A DNA stretch of 64,000 nucleotides from Bacillus sp. AFS029637 (GTDB lineage: Bacteria; Bacillota; Bacilli; Bacillales; Bacillaceae_G), in the NCBI RefSeq assembly GCF_002584985.1, contig NZ_NUPZ01000006.1, positions 1 through 64,000 on the forward strand, written 5' to 3'. Every line of letters starts with the position of its first letter. Position 1 is the first letter of the stretch. The position numbers were made by a program, and so were the translations under genes. The notes under the pieces are model-generated. The model was not told where the DNA came from, searched no databases, and saw nothing but the letters and a program-made list of their open reading frames with translations. Shown one piece after another: positions 44,626-53,001 of the stretch.

Positions 44626-44636
44626 TGTGTTATACT
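44626..44636 (+). promoter_or_regulatory. CcpN-like operator overlapping the pckA -10 box
   Basis: TGTGTTATACT matches the CcpN consensus TRTGHYATAYW at every position and includes the likely -10 TATACT (44631-44636). CcpN represses pckA and gapB during glycolytic growth in B. subtilis; the same control is inferred here. Confidence 0.65.
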
Positions 44637-44702
44637 CTTGGTGGGGATTACGAGAAATATTTCATTAGATGAAAATGAAAATGAAAAGGATGGTATATAA
44701 AT

Positions 44703-46289
44703 ATGAGTACTGTGAATGTCCAAATTGGTTTACATGAATTATTGAACGGAAGCAATGCACAGATTCAATTAAGTGTTCCGCAATTAGTGGAAAAAGTATT
44801 AATGCGAAATGAAGGGAAATTAACTTCTACTGGTGCAGTTTCTGCTTCAACAGGAAAATACACAGGACGTTCTCCTAAAGATAAATTTATTGTGAAAGAA
44901 GCATCGGTTGCTGACAAAATTGCTTGGGGAGCAGTAAACCAACCGATTTCTGAAGAACATTTTAATAAATTATATACAAAAGTATTAGAATACTTAAAAG
45001 AAAAAGAAGAGTTATTCGTCTTCAAAGGATTTGCTGGCGCTGACCGTAACTATCGCCTACCAATTCAAGTTGTTAACGAATACGCATGGCATAATTTGTT
45101 CGTACACCAATTATTTATTCGTCCAACTGAAGAAGAATTAACAACTCACGAGTCAGAATTTACAATCGTTTCTGCACCGAACTTCAAAGCAGATCCAGCA
45201 ATTGACGGCACAAATTCTGAAGCGTTCATTATGGTTTCATTCGAAAAACGTATCGTACTGATCGGTGGCACAGAGTACGCTGGAGAAATGAAAAAATCAA
45301 TCTTCTCTATTATGAACTTCTTACTACCTGAACAAGATATTCTTTCTATGCATTGCTCTGCAAACGTAGGCGAAGAAGGCGACGTAGCACTATTCTTCGG
45401 TTTATCTGGAACAGGTAAAACAACATTATCTGCTGATCCAAACCGTAAATTAATCGGTGATGATGAGCATGGCTGGTCTGATAACGGCGTATTCAATATT
45501 GAAGGCGGTTGCTATGCGAAATGTGTAAACCTTTCTCATGAGAAAGAACCACAAATCTTCGATGCAATCAAATTCGGTTCAGTTTTAGAAAACGTTGTCA
45601 TTAATGACCAAACACGTGTCGCTGACTATAACGATACTACTTTAACAGAAAATACACGTGCTGCATACCCTATGCATGCGATTGACAATATCGTACTGCC
45701 AAGTGTTGCTGGACATCCGAATACAATTATTTTCTTAACTGCTGATGCATCTGGCGTATTGCCTCCAATCAGTAAGTTATCAAAAGAACAAGCTATGTAC
45801 CATTTCTTAAGTGGTTACACTAGTAAATTAGCGGGAACAGAGCGCGGCGTTACATCTCCGCAAGCTACATTCTCAACTTGCTTCGGTTCACCATTCTTAC
45901 CACTTGATGCATCTCGCTATGCTGAAATGCTTGGTGAAAAAATCGAGAAACACGATGCGAAAGTATTCTTAGTAAACACTGGCTGGACTGGTGGCGAATA
46001 CGGCGTTGGTAAGCGTATGAACTTAGGTTACACTCGTGCAATGATTCAAGCAGCACTAAGCGGTGAACTTGCAAAAGCTGAAACAGCAAAACACGACATC
46101 TTCGGTCTTGAAGTTCCACTTCACGTACCAGGTGTACCTGACGAAGTGTTAATGCCTGAACAAACATGGGCTGATAAAGATGCTTACAAAGTAAAAGCAC
46201 TTGAACTTGCAAATGAATTCAAAGAGAACTTCAAAAAGTTCGAAAGCGTTTCTGAAGACATTATTAACTTAGGCGGTCCAATCGCTTAA
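44703..46289 (+). CDS. pckA: Phosphoenolpyruvate carboxykinase (ATP)
   Basis: A 528-residue gluconeogenic enzyme that decarboxylates and phosphorylates oxaloacetate to PEP with ATP. Motifs are the substrate-binding GRSPKDKF (about 53-60), the kinase-1 P-loop [10 protein letters not shown] (about 236-245), IGDDEHGW with the metal-binding Asp (about 253-260) and NTGWTGG near residue 426. AAAAGGATGG precedes the ATG. It stands alone and is divergent from metK. The promoter carries a CcpN-like site, so repression on glucose is expected. Confidence 0.97.
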   Translation: MSTVNVQIGLHELLNGSNAQIQLSVPQLVEKVLMRNEGKLTSTGAVSASTGKYTGRSPKDKFIVKEASVADKIAWGAVNQPISEEHFNKLYTKVLEYLKEKEELFVFKGFAGADRNYRLPIQVVNEYAWHNLFVHQLFIRPTEEELTTHESEFTIVSAPNFKADPAIDGTNSEAFIMVSFEKRIVLIGGTEYAGEMKKSIFSIMNFLLPEQDILSMHCSANVGEEGDVALFFGLSGTGKTTLSADPNRKLIGDDEHGWSDNGVFNIEGGCYAKCVNLSHEKEPQIFDAIKFGSVLENVVINDQTRVADYNDTTLTENTRAAYPMHAIDNIVLPSVAGHPNTIIFLTADASGVLPPISKLSKEQAMYHFLSGYTSKLAGTERGVTSPQATFSTCFGSPFLPLDASRYAEMLGEKIEKHDAKVFLVNTGWTGGEYGVGKRMNLGYTRAMIQAALSGELAKAETAKHDIFGLEVPLHVPGVPDEVLMPEQTWADKDAYKVKALELANEFKENFKKFESVSEDIINLGGPIA

Positions 46290-46330
46290 TTACAAATTTT
46301 CTGTTGAAATAACCCTTTACTCATATGAAT

Positions 46331-46403
46331 AAGTGCTGTGTAACCGTAAAGTTTCGCGTACTCACCGACAAAACCCAATGCGGCTTAACGGTTACACACA
46401 CTT
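46331..46403. other. Long-stem hairpin downstream of pckA
   Basis: AAGTG-c-TGTGTAACCGT pairs with ACGGTTACACA-c-ACTT across a loop of about 40 bases. It lies between the pckA stop and the terminator, is not a terminator itself, and holds no frame; a structured 3' UTR or repeat remnant. Confidence 0.5.
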
Positions 46404-46410
46404 ACATAAA

Positions 46411-46446
46411 AAAGAAGCTTACGTGAAAACGTAAGCTTCTTTCTTT
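46411..46446 (+). terminator. pckA terminator
   Basis: Stem AAGAAGCTTACGT/ACGTAAGCTTCTT with a GAAA loop and a T-rich tail. Confidence 0.88.
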
Positions 46447-46460
46447 ATATGTTTCATAAA

Positions 46461-46831
46461 AGGCTCTGACTGCTTTCATCCACCGCTAGATCCTCTATTC
46501 CAACTTAAACCAACTTTCAATTTATACACTTAGATTTTCACACATGCAAAACATAGCTTCGAACATATAAATTATATTTCTACTCACTACATCCTTCTGG
46601 TTTTACTCCGCATAGGGCTAAAATAGGCTCTGACCGCTTCTATCCCTCGCTGGATCCTCTATTCCAACTTAAACCAACTTTCAGTTCATATACTCAGATT
46701 TTCACACATGCAAAACATGGCTTCAAACATATAAATTATATTTCTACTCACTACATCCTTCTGGTTTTACTCCGCATGGGGCTAAAATAGGCTCTGACCG
46801 CTTCTATCCCTCGCTGGATCCTCTATTCCAT
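46461..46831. repeat. 164-bp noncoding tandem repeat, about 2.25 copies
   Basis: Units begin AGGCTCTGAC at 46461, 46625 and 46789; the first two are 164 bases each and about 93% alike by eye, and the third stops after about 43 bases. No coding frame was recognised in either strand. It fills most of the 575-base gap between pckA and the AtpI-like gene. Confidence 0.85.
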
Positions 46832-46864
46832 CTAAAAAAGCTTTTTAGCTTTTTAGCTTTTTCT

Positions 46865-47248
46865 TCATCTTTTCGTTAATTCTTTCTCATCTTTCATGCT
46901 ATAGTAGCCTAAATTAATAACGATTAAGAAATAACCGCCCATAATCCCTACTGCAAATGCCCACATAACCATATGATGCTCAATTTCGTACATAATAATA
47001 GCACCCAAAATGGCAGCGGCAAAACGATTAAACATACCGAGCGTCGGTGCTTTCGTCTTCTTTACAATGCTATCTCCAAGCTTCTCAATCCGTCTTCCTA
47101 AAAGCCAAACACAATACATACTTACAACAAGTCCAATTCCAGCACCTAAAAAATGCGCTGAAAATGGTGTTAACATCCATCCTAGCAACAAAATACCTAA
47201 TAAATAATACGATTGAATTTTAAACGACCTTAATGACATACTAATCAT
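46865..47248 (-). CDS. ATP synthase subunit I-like membrane protein
   Basis: A 127-residue protein with four helices (about 12-30, 35-50, 70-88, 92-112). The arrangement YYLLGILLLGW, FLGAGIGLVVSMYCVWLLGRRIEKL resembles the AtpI/YtxC-type ATP-synthase-I family, whose members help c-ring assembly or Mg2+ supply next to the ATP synthase operon. Here no atp genes are nearby, so it may be a paralogue with another role. GAGGAG lies six bases before the ATG. The family call is by eye and moderate. Confidence 0.6.
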   Translation of the reverse strand: MISMSLRSFKIQSYYLLGILLLGWMLTPFSAHFLGAGIGLVVSMYCVWLLGRRIEKLGDSIVKKTKAPTLGMFNRFAAAILGAIIMYEIEHHMVMWAFAVGIMGGYFLIVINLGYYSMKDEKELTKR

Positions 47249-47527
47249 GCTGTACTCCTCTTCATTAGTTTTTATCTATCCAACAACAGATTCCTTTCCA
47301 GTTCATACTACTGAAATCCATTTCACTCAAATTAAAAACAACATAAACACAATGTTTATGTTGTTTGAATGTTTTTAGAAAATAATATTATACAAGATTT
47401 CAAACGTCATATTCTCATAATTTGTGACGTTTTTCCAAACATTTTTCGTCCATTTATGAAAAAAGTGATATCAATCTATGAACATACGGATATGATGTAA
47501 TGAGTACACAAATAAAGGGGGCGTCTA
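47249..47527. other. Intergenic region with two hairpins
   Basis: Contains AAACAACATAAACA/TGTTTATGTTGTTT (47336-47367, T run on the minus strand) and AAACGTCA/TGACGTTT (47402-47432, T run on the plus strand). Neither follows an annotated gene directly. The last 60 bases should hold the promoter of the next gene. Confidence 0.5.
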
Positions 47528-47749
47528 ATGATTTATTTTTTAATGGCTCTCATCCATCTCATTGTCCCTGCACTTATTGGACTTTCATTGTATTGGTACA
47601 CGAAAAATCATAGTATTTTCTATGCTGTCCTCGGTGTTCTTCTTCCAGGTATTATTCTTATTACACTCTTCCGTATTCCGTTTTTAAACTTAATTCCACT
47701 TATTACTGCGATCTTATTTCTCATCTTCTTACCAAAAATAAAAAAATAG
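47528..47749 (+). CDS. Small hydrophobic membrane protein
   Basis: A 73-residue protein with two or three hydrophobic helices (about 3-23, 31-47, 50-68) and a Lys-rich end (PKIKK). AAAGGGGG lies about six to seven bases before the ATG. Function unknown and no family recognised. It converges with the EamA transporter gene across a shared terminator. Confidence 0.6.
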   Translation: MIYFLMALIHLIVPALIGLSLYWYTKNHSIFYAVLGVLLPGIILITLFRIPFLNLIPLITAILFLIFLPKIKK

Positions 47750-47785
47750 GAAAGCAGATCACAGGTGATCTGTTTTCCTATTTTG
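47742..47785. terminator. Bidirectional terminator
   Basis: A long stem of about 19 bp (AAAATAGGAAA...CAGATCAC / GTGATCTG...TTTCCTATTTT) between convergent genes; it overlaps both gene ends. Confidence 0.88.
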
Positions 47786-48683
47786 ATATAGGCTCCCCCG
47801 CAGTAGAATGCACTTTTACTTTCTCTGATTTCACAAACCATAAACCGAAAAAAATAATCATCCCGCCGATTATTTGTTGTAACGATACATATTCCTTTGC
47901 CCATACAGCTGCAAATAAAACCGCTACAAGCGGTGTAATATACATATATACCATCGTATGTGATGCTCCAATTTTTTGGATACCAACATACCACATCACT
48001 AAGCCGAATACTGTTACAAAGAAAATAGAATATAGTAAGGCAAATAGTGTCATTCCGTGTGTAATGTGAAATGGCATAACAAATATATGTGGACCACTTA
48101 ACAATAAAAGCGGAATCGCTCCAACTAATGCCGACCATGCTGTAACACGTAGTGCGGAATACTTTTTAATTAATGGCCCTGCTAAAACAGGATAAAGTCC
48201 CCAACAGATCGATGTAATAAGTCCAATTCCATTTCCGTAAAAAGAACTAGCAAGTGAATGCCCCGCTACTAAAACTAATGCAGCACCAGTAAAGGCAATG
48301 ATAGAACCGATGAACTTTCGAGAAGAAAACTTTTCTTGTTTCAAGAAAATCGCAAATACAGTTGTGAAAATTGGTGAAATAGAAATGAGTAAAGAGGCAT
48401 TTGTAGCGGATGTATATTGGACAGTTTCCATAAATAGCGTTTGATACAGTACAATCCCTACAACGCTAACAATGATTAATCTTGGTATATCTTTTCGCTC
48501 CATGTAAAGCGACTTTTCAATAAAGAATGTAAGTAATAACAGTAGTGGTGCCGCAGCCATCATTCGAAGTGCGGTAAACTCAATTGCGGTAAATTCTAAA
48601 AGTCCGTATTTTGCAATCGTATAGTTAATACCCCAAATAATAACGACACTTAAAATTAACAACTCAATTCCCCATCTTCTCAT
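47778..48683 (-). CDS. EamA/DMT-family transporter
   Basis: A 301-residue drug/metabolite transporter with ten helices in two repeated EamA units (about 5-140 and 150-285). Typical elements are WGINYTIAKYGL in helix 1 and the PLVAVLFAAVWAKEYVSLQQIIGG segment in the second repeat. GAGGGGA precedes the ATG. Such proteins usually export amino acids or metabolites; the substrate is unknown. Monocistronic. Confidence 0.87.
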   Translation of the reverse strand: MRRWGIELLILSVVIIWGINYTIAKYGLLEFTAIEFTALRMMAAAPLLLLLTFFIEKSLYMERKDIPRLIIVSVVGIVLYQTLFMETVQYTSATNASLLISISPIFTTVFAIFLKQEKFSSRKFIGSIIAFTGAALVLVAGHSLASSFYGNGIGLITSICWGLYPVLAGPLIKKYSALRVTAWSALVGAIPLLLLSGPHIFVMPFHITHGMTLFALLYSIFFVTVFGLVMWYVGIQKIGASHTMVYMYITPLVAVLFAAVWAKEYVSLQQIIGGMIIFFGLWFVKSEKVKVHSTAGEPISK

Positions 48684-48788
48684 GCGTATCCCCTCCGCAA
48701 ATAAAATTATACAGAAAATTCAATCATATGTACATTTCATTATGTGAAAAAAATCCTCGTAATTGTATGGAGGCCCTTGCTTTGGCAC

Positions 48789-48812
48789 ATGAAATTATAT
48801 CGACTTATCAAC
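48789..48812. repeat. Short AATATATCG-type repeat fragment, copy 4
   Basis: GAAATTATATCGACTTATCAACA matches the end module of the elements at 9797, 13827 and 17242. The rest of 48684-48813 shows no gene. Confidence 0.4.
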
Positions 48813-48813
48813 A

Positions 48814-48852
48814 AAAAAAGGTGGTTCCAAAACACATTTTGGAACCACCTTT
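48814..48852 (-). terminator. Terminator of the HesB-like gene
   Basis: A 16-bp perfect stem AAAGGTGGTTCCAAAA/TTTTGGAACCACCTTT, with a T run on the minus strand. Confidence 0.9.
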
Positions 48853-48858
48853 CCTTTC

Positions 48859-49182
48859 CTACACTCGAACATGTAACTTCATATTTGGATTATAAAACTG
48901 GCTCGGGCTTTTCAACTGAAAAGTTCCTCCACCTTCATGCCAATCGACCGTTAACTTATCATCCATAAATACAAGCTTTGTACGATCTGCGATAAAGCTA
49001 AGTAGGCTTGATTCAATATCTACATCACGCTCATCTTTTTCTGCTACAGCTACTAAATCGATAATTCCGCTCATAACACAACCGCAACCTTCATTATCGT
49101 AAAATAACTTTATATATTTCGCTTCGTTCGGAATCGTGTCCATAATCTTTTTATATGCTGCTTCTGTTACAGTAACGTACAT
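48859..49182 (-). CDS. HesB/IscA-like iron-sulfur biogenesis-family protein (YqkB-like)
   Basis: A 107-residue protein of the Fe-S biosynthesis (HesB/IscA) fold as found in B. subtilis YqkB/YneR. It opens MYVTVTEAAYKKIM and carries C33 and C35 in NEGCGCVMSG, but lacks the usual C-terminal CGC(S) cysteines of true A-type carriers; the C-terminus reads GGGTFQLKSPSQFYNPNMKL. So cluster carriage is uncertain. Single gene with a strong terminator. Confidence 0.78.
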   Translation of the reverse strand: MYVTVTEAAYKKIMDTIPNEAKYIKLFYDNEGCGCVMSGIIDLVAVAEKDERDVDIESSLLSFIADRTKLVFMDDKLTVDWHEGGGTFQLKSPSQFYNPNMKLHVRV

Positions 49183-49299
49183 ATGTTAATGTTCATCCTC
49201 TCTCGTATCATTCATATATTGTACCACTATTTTTCTTGAATTTTATATACAGAAAATTAAGACTAATGATACAATAACAATGGTAAAGGAGGCATCACA

Positions 49300-50220
49300 A
49301 TGCCATCATTAAAAATGATAGAACAATCACTCAATCATTTATTCCAAATCGAAAAATACGGAAAAGACACTGCCTTTAGTCGATTTATCCCGGCTGTATA
49401 TGATCCTATCAAATTTCCATGGCAACAATTTTTTGAAGAAAATTTTGTAGAGCTATTTAACGGTCTTATGATACGAGGAGCTGAAAATGTAAATAAAGTA
49501 TTTTTGGCTGTCTTCCCTACCGATGACGTTCTTGAAGCATTCATTTCACAATCTGCGCCCGGTGATTTACTCTTTATGCACCATCCAATTGTAATGGAGT
49601 GCGGTGATCCGCTTGGAAAATCAGGTCGTGGTTTTGTTCCCATTCCAGAAAAATATTTGCAGGCGATAAAAGAAAAACACCTTTCTATATATACATGTCA
49701 CGGTCCAATGGATTTTCATCAAACGTATGGAACGAGCATTTCAATTGCGAAAGCATTAAATGCTCATGTAGTTGACGGCTTTGCATATGGAGGACCAGAA
49801 CACGAACCAGTTGGCCTTATTTGCGAAATAGATGAAACATCAACAGAAGCACTCCAAAAGCGTCTAAAAAATCTCTTTCATATTCCTTACACAGACTTCG
49901 AAGGTAAACAACATGATTCCATCCAAAAAATTGCAATTATCGCTGGATGTGGCGATGTCGTCTCTTTAATGAAAGAAGCAGAAGAAAAAGGTGCGGAAGC
50001 ATATATCACAGGAGAAATCCATTGCCATATCGACAATGATTACGGTAAACATAAATACTCGCTCATTATGGATTACGTAAAAGAAACGAATATGTCACTC
50101 ATCGGTGTGTCACACTCTGCCTCTGAATATTTAGTGAAAAAGACATTGATATATGATTGGTTTAAAGAGCATTTTGATATGGATGTTATTTTCGTTCCGC
50201 AGGAGAAATGGTGGTTATAA
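49300..50220 (+). CDS. Nif3-like dinuclear metal-centre protein (DUF34)
   Basis: A 306-residue protein of the Nif3/DUF34 family with the metal-ligand motifs MHHPIV (about 94), GEIHCHIDND (about 241) and SHSASEYLVK (about 268), which together hold two metal ions. The family is widespread and linked to metal insertion or cofactor repair, but the reaction is not settled. AAAGGAGG precedes the ATG. It is distinct from the usual Nif3 next to sigA. Monocistronic. Confidence 0.82.
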   Translation: MPSLKMIEQSLNHLFQIEKYGKDTAFSRFIPAVYDPIKFPWQQFFEENFVELFNGLMIRGAENVNKVFLAVFPTDDVLEAFISQSAPGDLLFMHHPIVMECGDPLGKSGRGFVPIPEKYLQAIKEKHLSIYTCHGPMDFHQTYGTSISIAKALNAHVVDGFAYGGPEHEPVGLICEIDETSTEALQKRLKNLFHIPYTDFEGKQHDSIQKIAIIAGCGDVVSLMKEAEEKGAEAYITGEIHCHIDNDYGKHKYSLIMDYVKETNMSLIGVSHSASEYLVKKTLIYDWFKEHFDMDVIFVPQEKWWL

Positions 50221-50301
50221 ACTCTTATATAAAGTAAATCTTTAATCAAAGATGTTCTGTCTATACTAATCAAAATTTTATTGACCTCAAATAGGGAGAT
50301 A

Positions 50302-50339
50302 AAAAGGGAAATCACTCTCAAACAAGTAATTTCCCTTTT
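50302..50339. terminator. Bidirectional terminator
   Basis: Stem AAAAGGGAAAT/ATTTCCCTTTT between the convergent Nif3-like and kinase genes. Confidence 0.85.
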
Positions 50340-50351
50340 AAAATTTCACCA

Positions 50352-51569
50352 TTATATCGGCAACATAATGTTAACCGTCGTTCCAACCCCAACTTCACTT
50401 TCAAAACTCATCTTACCGTTGTGGTCTTTAATAATTTTTTCTGTGACCACTAATCCTAGGCCTGTTCCCGTTTCTTTCGTTGTATAAAAAGCTTCATTTA
50501 ACTTCGGAAGTTTATCTTTGGGAATACCGCAACCTTCATCTTTCACTTGAACAATGATCCCATCTTCTACGGTAACTTTAATCGTAATCGTTCCGCCAAT
50601 TGACATGGATTCAATCGCATTTTTAATTAAATTAAAAAATACTTGTTTTAATCGTTTTTCATCGCATGTGATTGACGGTATGTCTTTACTGTAAATACCT
50701 TGTATGTGTACCCCTTGTTCTAAAGCGGGTTTGCCCATCACTTGAATAACGTAAGAGATAATTTCTTGTATATTATGAGTTTCTGATTCTATCGAGTTAG
50801 ATTTCTCAAGCCCACTAAGTTCTGTAGCAATTGTATGAATTCGATCTACCTCTTGTTTCATAATATCACTATAAATCTTATCTTCTGGATATTTGTTCGC
50901 TTGCTTATTCACAAGTTTTTTCAAATTTGCTAGAGGTCTTCTAATTTTATAACCAATAACTGTCGCCATTTTCCCAACAGTTGCTAATTTTTCTGTTTGT
51001 TTTATTTCTTTATCCATCATCTCAAGCGTACGAACGTAAGACTGTAGTCTCAAAAATATAATCCAACATATAATAGCAAGTACGCTACATAATGCCATTG
51101 GGATTAACACGAGAGGAGATTGAATAATGATCCCTATAAGAACGTACTTCCCAACAAGTACCCCTGCAACTAACCAGAAATATCTTTTACTCATAAAGAT
51201 TGGTGCAAAGAAAATAAAAAATCCTTCTACTATATTTCCACCATCAAACTCAGCATCGCTACCATAGTAAATCATAATATTATGGATAAAATCTAACAGA
51301 TTATATCCAATTAGAATCATATACTTTACCACAAATGGATTCTTCCATTTCATAAAATATATTCCGGTGCAAAATAAGATTACCATCAAAACATAAAGCC
51401 ATAAACCTAAACCATCTTCAAATTCTCCTACCCCTTCTTGTTCTGCTCCTATTAAGGGTACGATAAATTCATAGGCAAGATCATACACAAAAAATATAAT
51501 AAAAAATAAGCTTAAAAATGATTTGAGCGCCTTTATCTCTTCATTTTCAAATATATAGTCTTTATTCAT
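50352..51569 (-). CDS. Sensor kinase paralogue lacking the phosphoacceptor His (pseudokinase candidate)
   Basis: A 405-residue membrane protein with about six helices (residues 15-180), a HisKA-like segment and an HATPase_c domain. The H-box reads VGKMATVIGYKIRRPLANL, so Tyr207 (TAT, 50949-50951) stands where His is expected, and the flanking E and N of HExxNP are K and R. The ATP-binding half looks intact: N-box FFNLIKNAIESM, G1 KDEGCGIP, F-box AFYTTKE, G2 GTGLGL. It overlaps the upstream kinase by ATGA, so both are made together. It may bind ATP and act with or on its partner without autophosphorylation on His. Related by sequence to the upstream kinase, so it arose by duplication. Confidence 0.85.
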   Translation of the reverse strand: MNKDYIFENEEIKALKSFLSLFFIIFFVYDLAYEFIVPLIGAEQEGVGEFEDGLGLWLYVLMVILFCTGIYFMKWKNPFVVKYMILIGYNLLDFIHNIMIYYGSDAEFDGGNIVEGFFIFFAPIFMSKRYFWLVAGVLVGKYVLIGIIIQSPLVLIPMALCSVLAIICWIIFLRLQSYVRTLEMMDKEIKQTEKLATVGKMATVIGYKIRRPLANLKKLVNKQANKYPEDKIYSDIMKQEVDRIHTIATELSGLEKSNSIESETHNIQEIISYVIQVMGKPALEQGVHIQGIYSKDIPSITCDEKRLKQVFFNLIKNAIESMSIGGTITIKVTVEDGIIVQVKDEGCGIPKDKLPKLNEAFYTTKETGTGLGLVVTEKIIKDHNGKMSFESEVGVGTTVNIMLPI

Positions 51570-52819
51570 ATGGTAACTCCTAGCTTTTCCTCTACCTGTA
51601 TTTCATTATTTCCATACTTTTTTGGGAGAAAAATGTCTATTCTCGTTCCAATATTTCTTTCACTTGAAATACGTAATTCACCAAAGTGCTCGGTAACAAT
51701 TCGCTTGGCCACCGTCAGCCCCAGGCCGATTTTATCGTGTTTTGTTGTATAGAAAGCCTCTGTAACACGAGTTATATATTCTTCCTTAATTCCATAGCCA
51801 TTATCGATTATACTGATCATTACATAATCTTGATTTTTATTTTCTATTCGTAAATCTAATATTCCGCCTTGCTCCATTGCCTCCAGAGCATTTTTTATAA
51901 TATACATAACTACGCCTTTTATTTTTCGTTCATCACATTCAACTTCTATCTTTTTTTCTTCTACATTAGAAATAAGTTGAACATTTGACTCACACATTTT
52001 TTCGCGAAAAGTTGTTGCTGCTTGTAATACAATCTCTCCTACATCATGTTGCTTATAAACAGAAGGTTTGTATGTAGCAACTTCCATCAATTCACTAATC
52101 ATATTATTCATATTTTCTATTTCAAGAATCATTCGTTTATAAATTGGATCTTCCTCATGCTTCTCTCGCTGTAATTGTGTAAATCCTTTTAATGAAGCGA
52201 GTGGGTTTTTAATTTCATGTCCAACTGTCGCAGCCATTTTTCCGATCACTGCTAGTTTTTGTGATTCACCAGCAATCTTAATGCTTTCCTGTACAGCTGA
52301 AAGATATTGCAAAAATCGATTTAAAATGATGTATGCTGCTATTAATACAAGTGTGTACATAATAATAAACATAAACGCTTTTACTTCCTCTAATACAAAT
52401 AAATAAATCAAATATTTCCCTATAATAGCCGCCAGTAAGCACACAAAATATTTTTTATTTAAAAATATAGGTACAAAGAAAATGAGAATAATTTCTATTA
52501 CATTCGTCCCATCAAATGCCACCTTATTATAAATCATATACAAAAGTATATTAGCGATTTCTATCCCTATGTATACGAGGATCCCAGCGTATTTAATAAG
52601 ATTTGCTTTCTCTTTTTTTATTAAGTATATATTCACGCACAGTATTGCTACTCCGCATATAGCTTGCCACATTTCTCGATGCCAATTTTCCATTGGGGCT
52701 TTATTTTCTAATAGGATTGCATAAAGAACTTGGTATACAACAACAATGACAGATAGCACCCATAAAAAGATTTTTGCATTCCTTTCTTCTTCTTTATATG
52801 ATAGAAAACTTTCTCTCAC
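51566..52819 (-). CDS. Orphan sensor histidine kinase (sporulation-kinase type)
   Basis: A 417-residue kinase with about six or seven N-terminal helices (15-180), an intact HisKA box (IGKMAATVGHEIKNPLASL, H201) and HATPase_c domain (N-box MYIIKNALEAM, G1 DNGYGI, F-box AFYTTKHD, G2 GLGLTV). The start is GTG at 52819, with AAGGGGTG upstream. No response regulator is adjacent, as for the KinA-KinE type kinases that feed the Spo0F phosphorelay; B. anthracis has an orphan sporulation kinase in this neighbourhood (from memory, BA5029). It is followed at once by the paralogue lacking the His. Confidence 0.87.
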   Translation of the reverse strand: MRESFLSYKEEERNAKIFLWVLSVIVVVYQVLYAILLENKAPMENWHREMWQAICGVAILCVNIYLIKKEKANLIKYAGILVYIGIEIANILLYMIYNKVAFDGTNVIEIILIFFVPIFLNKKYFVCLLAAIIGKYLIYLFVLEEVKAFMFIIMYTLVLIAAYIILNRFLQYLSAVQESIKIAGESQKLAVIGKMAATVGHEIKNPLASLKGFTQLQREKHEEDPIYKRMILEIENMNNMISELMEVATYKPSVYKQHDVGEIVLQAATTFREKMCESNVQLISNVEEKKIEVECDERKIKGVVMYIIKNALEAMEQGGILDLRIENKNQDYVMISIIDNGYGIKEEYITRVTEAFYTTKHDKIGLGLTVAKRIVTEHFGELRISSERNIGTRIDIFLPKKYGNNEIQVEEKLGVTI

Positions 52820-53001
52820 TTCAACACCCCTTCAAAATAATATCTCGAAGAATACCATTTATTATAATAAATGATTTTCATAGACAAACAAAGATAAATC
52901 GAACATTTGAGGAAAATCATCCCAAAATAGCAATATCTTCAGGCTATATGTACGCATAAAAACTTTAAACAATAATACGTATATTATGGGAGGTGTTTTA
53001 T

